NCBI RefSeq assembly: GCF_002295115.1
Contig: NZ_NSFV01000002.1
Coordinates: 248,001-312,000, forward strand
Origin: Mesorhizobium sp. WSM4311
Lineage (GTDB): Bacteria > Pseudomonadota > Alphaproteobacteria > Rhizobiales > Rhizobiaceae
Length of the DNA stretch: 64,000 nucleotides
Reading direction: 5' to 3'
The notes under the pieces are model-generated. The model searched no databases, was not told the DNA's origin, and was given only the letters and a program-made list of their open reading frames with translations. This document shows, one piece after another, positions 61,541 to 64,000 of the stretch (positions are counted from its first letter, which is position 1; every line of letters starts with the position of its first letter). The position numbers were made by a program, and so were the translations under genes.

Positions 61541-63910
61541 TCAGGAGCGCGGCCGGGTCTTCTGCGGATCGTAATGGGCGAAGGCGACGACACGCGCCGG
61601 CAGCCGTTTGGCGTGGCCGTCGAGCTTGCCGATCTCGACCTCGGTACCAACAGCCGCGTGGGTGACGTCGAGCCTGGCCAGCGCGATGTTCTTGCCAAGC
61701 ACCGGCGACCGCATGCCCGAGGTGACGACGCCGATCTGGGCGCGGCCGACATGCACGCAATCGCCATGGCCGACCGCGACATTGCTGTCGATGTCGAGCC
61801 CGACCAGTTTGTTCTGCGCGTTCTCTTTGCGGCGGATCAGCGCCTCGCGGCCGATGAAATCGTCGGTCTTGCTTTTCAGCGGCACGGTGAAGCCGATGCC
61901 GGCCTCGAACGGATCGGTCTGGTCGGAGAATTCGTAGCCCGCGAAGATCAGCCCGGCCTCGATGCGCACCATGTCGAGCGCTTGCAGGCCCATCGGCTTC
62001 AGCCCATGCGGCTGGCCGGCTTCCCAGATGGCGTCGAACACTTTTTCGGCGTCGCGCGGATGGCACCAGATCTCATAGCCGAGCTCACCGGTATAGCCGG
62101 TGCGCGAGACGACGACCGGAATGCCGTTGCCGCCGCCGATGCGGGCGACCGCGAAGCGGAACCATTCGAGCTCGTCGATCGAAGGCTGCAGCGGCGAAGT
62201 CCAGATCACTTCTCTGAGGATATCGCGGCTTTTTGGGCCCTGTACGGCGACATTGTGCATCTGGTCCGTGGAGGAGCGCACCAGGACATTAAGCCCAAGC
62301 TTCTTGGCGGTCTCTCGCAGCCATTCGCCGGACAGATCGTCGCCGCCGACCCAGCGGAAATTATCCTTGCCGAGCCGCAGCAGCGTGCCGTCGTCGATCA
62401 TGCCGCCATGCTCGTAGCACATGGCGGAGTAGACGACCTGGCCGACGCCGAGTTTTTTCACGTCGCGGGTCAGCGTGTATTGCAGCAGCGCTTCGGAATC
62501 CGGGCCGGTGACCTCGAATTTTCTGAGCGGCGACAGGTCCATGATCACGGCGTCCTGTCGGCAGGCCCAGTACTCGGCGATGGGGCCCTCCTTGGCGAAG
62601 GAGTTGGCCAGCCAGTAGCCCCTGTATTCCGAGAAATTGCGGGTGTGCTTGGCAAAGGACGAATGGAAGGAGGTCTCGCGGGTCATTTTCGGTTCCGAAT
62701 CGGGCGTCATGCGTCTGGCGATCGCTCGCGAGAATTTGTGCTGGCCGGAATAGGTCCGCACATGGATGTCGGTGAGATCCCAGCCATTGGCCGGCGTCGT
62801 GTCGTCGGGGCAGGCGGAGGAGACGCAGACGATGTCGGTCAGCGCCCTGAGCAGCACATAGTCGCCCGGCCGCGACCATGGTTCGTCGGACACCATCACG
62901 CCATGCGCGTCGATGGCGGTGTTGAAGAAGAAGTTGATCGCCATCCACCCGGTGCGGGGATTGATGCCCTTGCCGGCCAGGGCGCCATTGAAATTCTCCG
63001 AGCAGTTGGTGTGGCCGGGATAGCCGATGTCGTCGTAATATTTCGCAGCACAGGCCAGCGCGAAGGCATCATGCCGGCCGCATGTGTCCTGCACCACCTC
63101 GACCAGCGGCTCCATGTCCTGGTCGTAATATTTGGAATGCAGGCCAGGCATCGGATAACTCGACCCCATCAGCGTGCGCGTCGTCGTCACGTCGAGCGGA
63201 TGGTCGAGGCCCTTGTCCAGCTTGCGCGCCGAAAAGCACTGGAAGTCGGTGCATTGCCGGCCGTCGACATCGATGATCTGCAGATAGTCGCCGGCCTTGA
63301 CGAAATAGGATTCCGCCGTTGCTGAATGGACGCGCAGGTCAAGCACCGGATCGGCGAGGGGATCGGCCACCTGCGATTTTGTTTTCAGGCGGATCGTGGC
63401 GCGGCGCACGATGACGGTGAGCGGCGTCGCCGTGTCATGGCTGTCGACCAGCATCGGTCCGCCGGGCGCGGCGATGACCATCGAGCCGTCGCGCGTGACG
63501 GTGAAAGCCTGTTCGGTCCCGGCGGGCGTTGTGCTGCCGAACACGCGCAGCGCCTTTGCCTGATCGAGCACCACTTGCCGGCGCGCCAGCCCGCGGCGTA
63601 GGGACGCGAGACTGTCATCGCCCTCGGCGAGGAGCGCCTTGATGCCGGCGGCATTGCTGTTGGATTTTTCGCCGAAGATGCCGGGATCGGTGGTGCCTGT
63701 GGTGTCCCAGGCCAGAACTTCGCAGGCCTGGCCGCCTTCGACATTGCGTACGGTGATGATATCGCCGGCCTCGACCTCGATCAGCAAAGCCCCGTTGCCT
63801 TGGATCGTGTAGCGCTCCATGCCCGGCGGCAGCGCGATCTGACCGGGCCTCAGGATGAGGCTCGGGCGCGGCGGTCCGGCCATGACGGTTGGGTAGGGCG
63901 ACTGGCTCAT
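61541..63910 (-). CDS. Fusion of two DUF1989-like modules with a GcvT/DmdA-type aminomethyltransferase
   Basis: 789 aa. Residues about 20-180 form a first DUF1989-like module (GALLIEVEAGDIITVRNVEG; GQACEVLAWDTTGTTDPG). Residues about 190-410 form a second, complete DUF1989 module (VKAGDYLQIIDVDGRQCTDF; PGLHSKYYDQDMEPLVEVVQ; GHTNCSENFNG; RPGDYVLLRALTDIVCVSSA). Residues about 425-789 are a folate-binding GcvT domain (MCYEHGGMIDDGTLLRLGKD, SRTGYTGELGYEIWCHPRDA, MGLQALDMVRIEAGLIFAGY). The T-protein half should transfer a one-carbon unit from a methylated amine (or sulfonium, as in DmdA) to tetrahydrofolate. The DUF1989 half is known from urea-carboxylase-associated proteins. Substrate unknown. 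Confidence 0.87.
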   Translation of the reverse strand: MSQSPYPTVMAGPPRPSLILRPGQIALPPGMERYTIQGNGALLIEVEAGDIITVRNVEGGQACEVLAWDTTGTTDPGIFGEKSNSNAAGIKALLAEGDDSLASLRRGLARRQVVLDQAKALRVFGSTTPAGTEQAFTVTRDGSMVIAAPGGPMLVDSHDTATPLTVIVRRATIRLKTKSQVADPLADPVLDLRVHSATAESYFVKAGDYLQIIDVDGRQCTDFQCFSARKLDKGLDHPLDVTTTRTLMGSSYPMPGLHSKYYDQDMEPLVEVVQDTCGRHDAFALACAAKYYDDIGYPGHTNCSENFNGALAGKGINPRTGWMAINFFFNTAIDAHGVMVSDEPWSRPGDYVLLRALTDIVCVSSACPDDTTPANGWDLTDIHVRTYSGQHKFSRAIARRMTPDSEPKMTRETSFHSSFAKHTRNFSEYRGYWLANSFAKEGPIAEYWACRQDAVIMDLSPLRKFEVTGPDSEALLQYTLTRDVKKLGVGQVVYSAMCYEHGGMIDDGTLLRLGKDNFRWVGGDDLSGEWLRETAKKLGLNVLVRSSTDQMHNVAVQGPKSRDILREVIWTSPLQPSIDELEWFRFAVARIGGGNGIPVVVSRTGYTGELGYEIWCHPRDAEKVFDAIWEAGQPHGLKPMGLQALDMVRIEAGLIFAGYEFSDQTDPFEAGIGFTVPLKSKTDDFIGREALIRRKENAQNKLVGLDIDSNVAVGHGDCVHVGRAQIGVVTSGMRSPVLGKNIALARLDVTHAAVGTEVEIGKLDGHAKRLPARVVAFAHYDPQKTRPRS

Positions 63911-64000
63911 CTCAGCCTTGCGGTTCGAGAAACAAGTTTGCCTGTGTGTAAAATTATTTTAGCAGCAAGAATAGCAGCGCGGTTGCGTTTGGCAAGGCAG
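63911..64000. other. Upstream region of the fusion gene, cut by the window edge
   Basis: AT-richer sequence (63940-63970) likely holding the promoter of the minus-strand fusion gene; no operator or complete gene can be read. Confidence 0.4.

Overview
The window reads as a high-GC alphaproteobacterial chromosome segment, most likely Mesorhizobium or a close member of the Rhizobiales. The clues are the erythritol catabolic genes, a type II lumazine synthase (RibH2) beside them, a second tail-less FtsZ, the density of ABC solute importers, and a short palindromic intergenic repeat of rhizobial type. I see no rRNA, tRNA, CRISPR array, transposase, integrase or phage gene. It looks like a core catabolic/accessory-metabolism region with six or seven self-contained import-and-use modules, each with its own regulator.

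Region 1 (1-5312) is a peptidoglycan-recycling unit. On the minus strand lie murA (a probable second copy), a BadF/NagK-type amino-sugar kinase that overlaps it, murQ, and the start of a family-5 peptide-binding protein that runs off the left edge. A divergent RpiR/MurR regulator faces them. The same 22-bp sequence, containing a perfect 15-bp palindrome, sits before murQ and between murA and murR. Region 2 (5313-11246) holds a tight operon of a periplasmic binding protein, a divergent SDF/DAACS-type carrier and an Asp/Glu-type racemase. Facing it are a glutamine-synthetase-like ligase, a GntR regulator and the decayed end of an AraC gene.

Region 3 (11247-20604) has a solitary short FtsZ, then a LacI-regulated sugar ABC importer with a cytoplasmic GH63-type hydrolase (possibly for mannosyl- or glucosylglycerate), an MgtC-like membrane protein and a 52-residue one-TM microprotein. 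Region 4 (20640-39533) is an erythritol-type locus: a SorC regulator (eryD), a five-gene importer with two unequal ATPases, eryA, a 2-hydroxyacid dehydrogenase, eryB, a class II aldolase, eryC, fba on the other strand, then eryR-tpiB-rpiB. Convergent to these is ribH2-dhaK-dhaL behind an FMN riboswitch.

Region 5 (39639-41402) is an MFS exporter divergent from an Lrp/AsnC regulator. Region 6 (41415-50778) is the most attractive unit. mtnA and mtnK are divergent from a ribose-type ABC importer across a perfect palindrome, and a bifunctional aldolase/short-chain dehydrogenase with a SorC regulator converges on the importer. Together they could form a complete uptake and DHAP-shunt pathway for methylthioribose or 5-deoxyribose.

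Region 7 (50980-64000) has an acyl-CoA ligase, a TetR-RND efflux set without an outer-membrane partner, an LLM flavin monooxygenase, an APC permease, and a 789-residue fusion of two DUF1989-like modules to a GcvT/DmdA-type folate-dependent methyltransferase domain. Everything functional here is from reading translated frames and motifs by eye; no searches were run.
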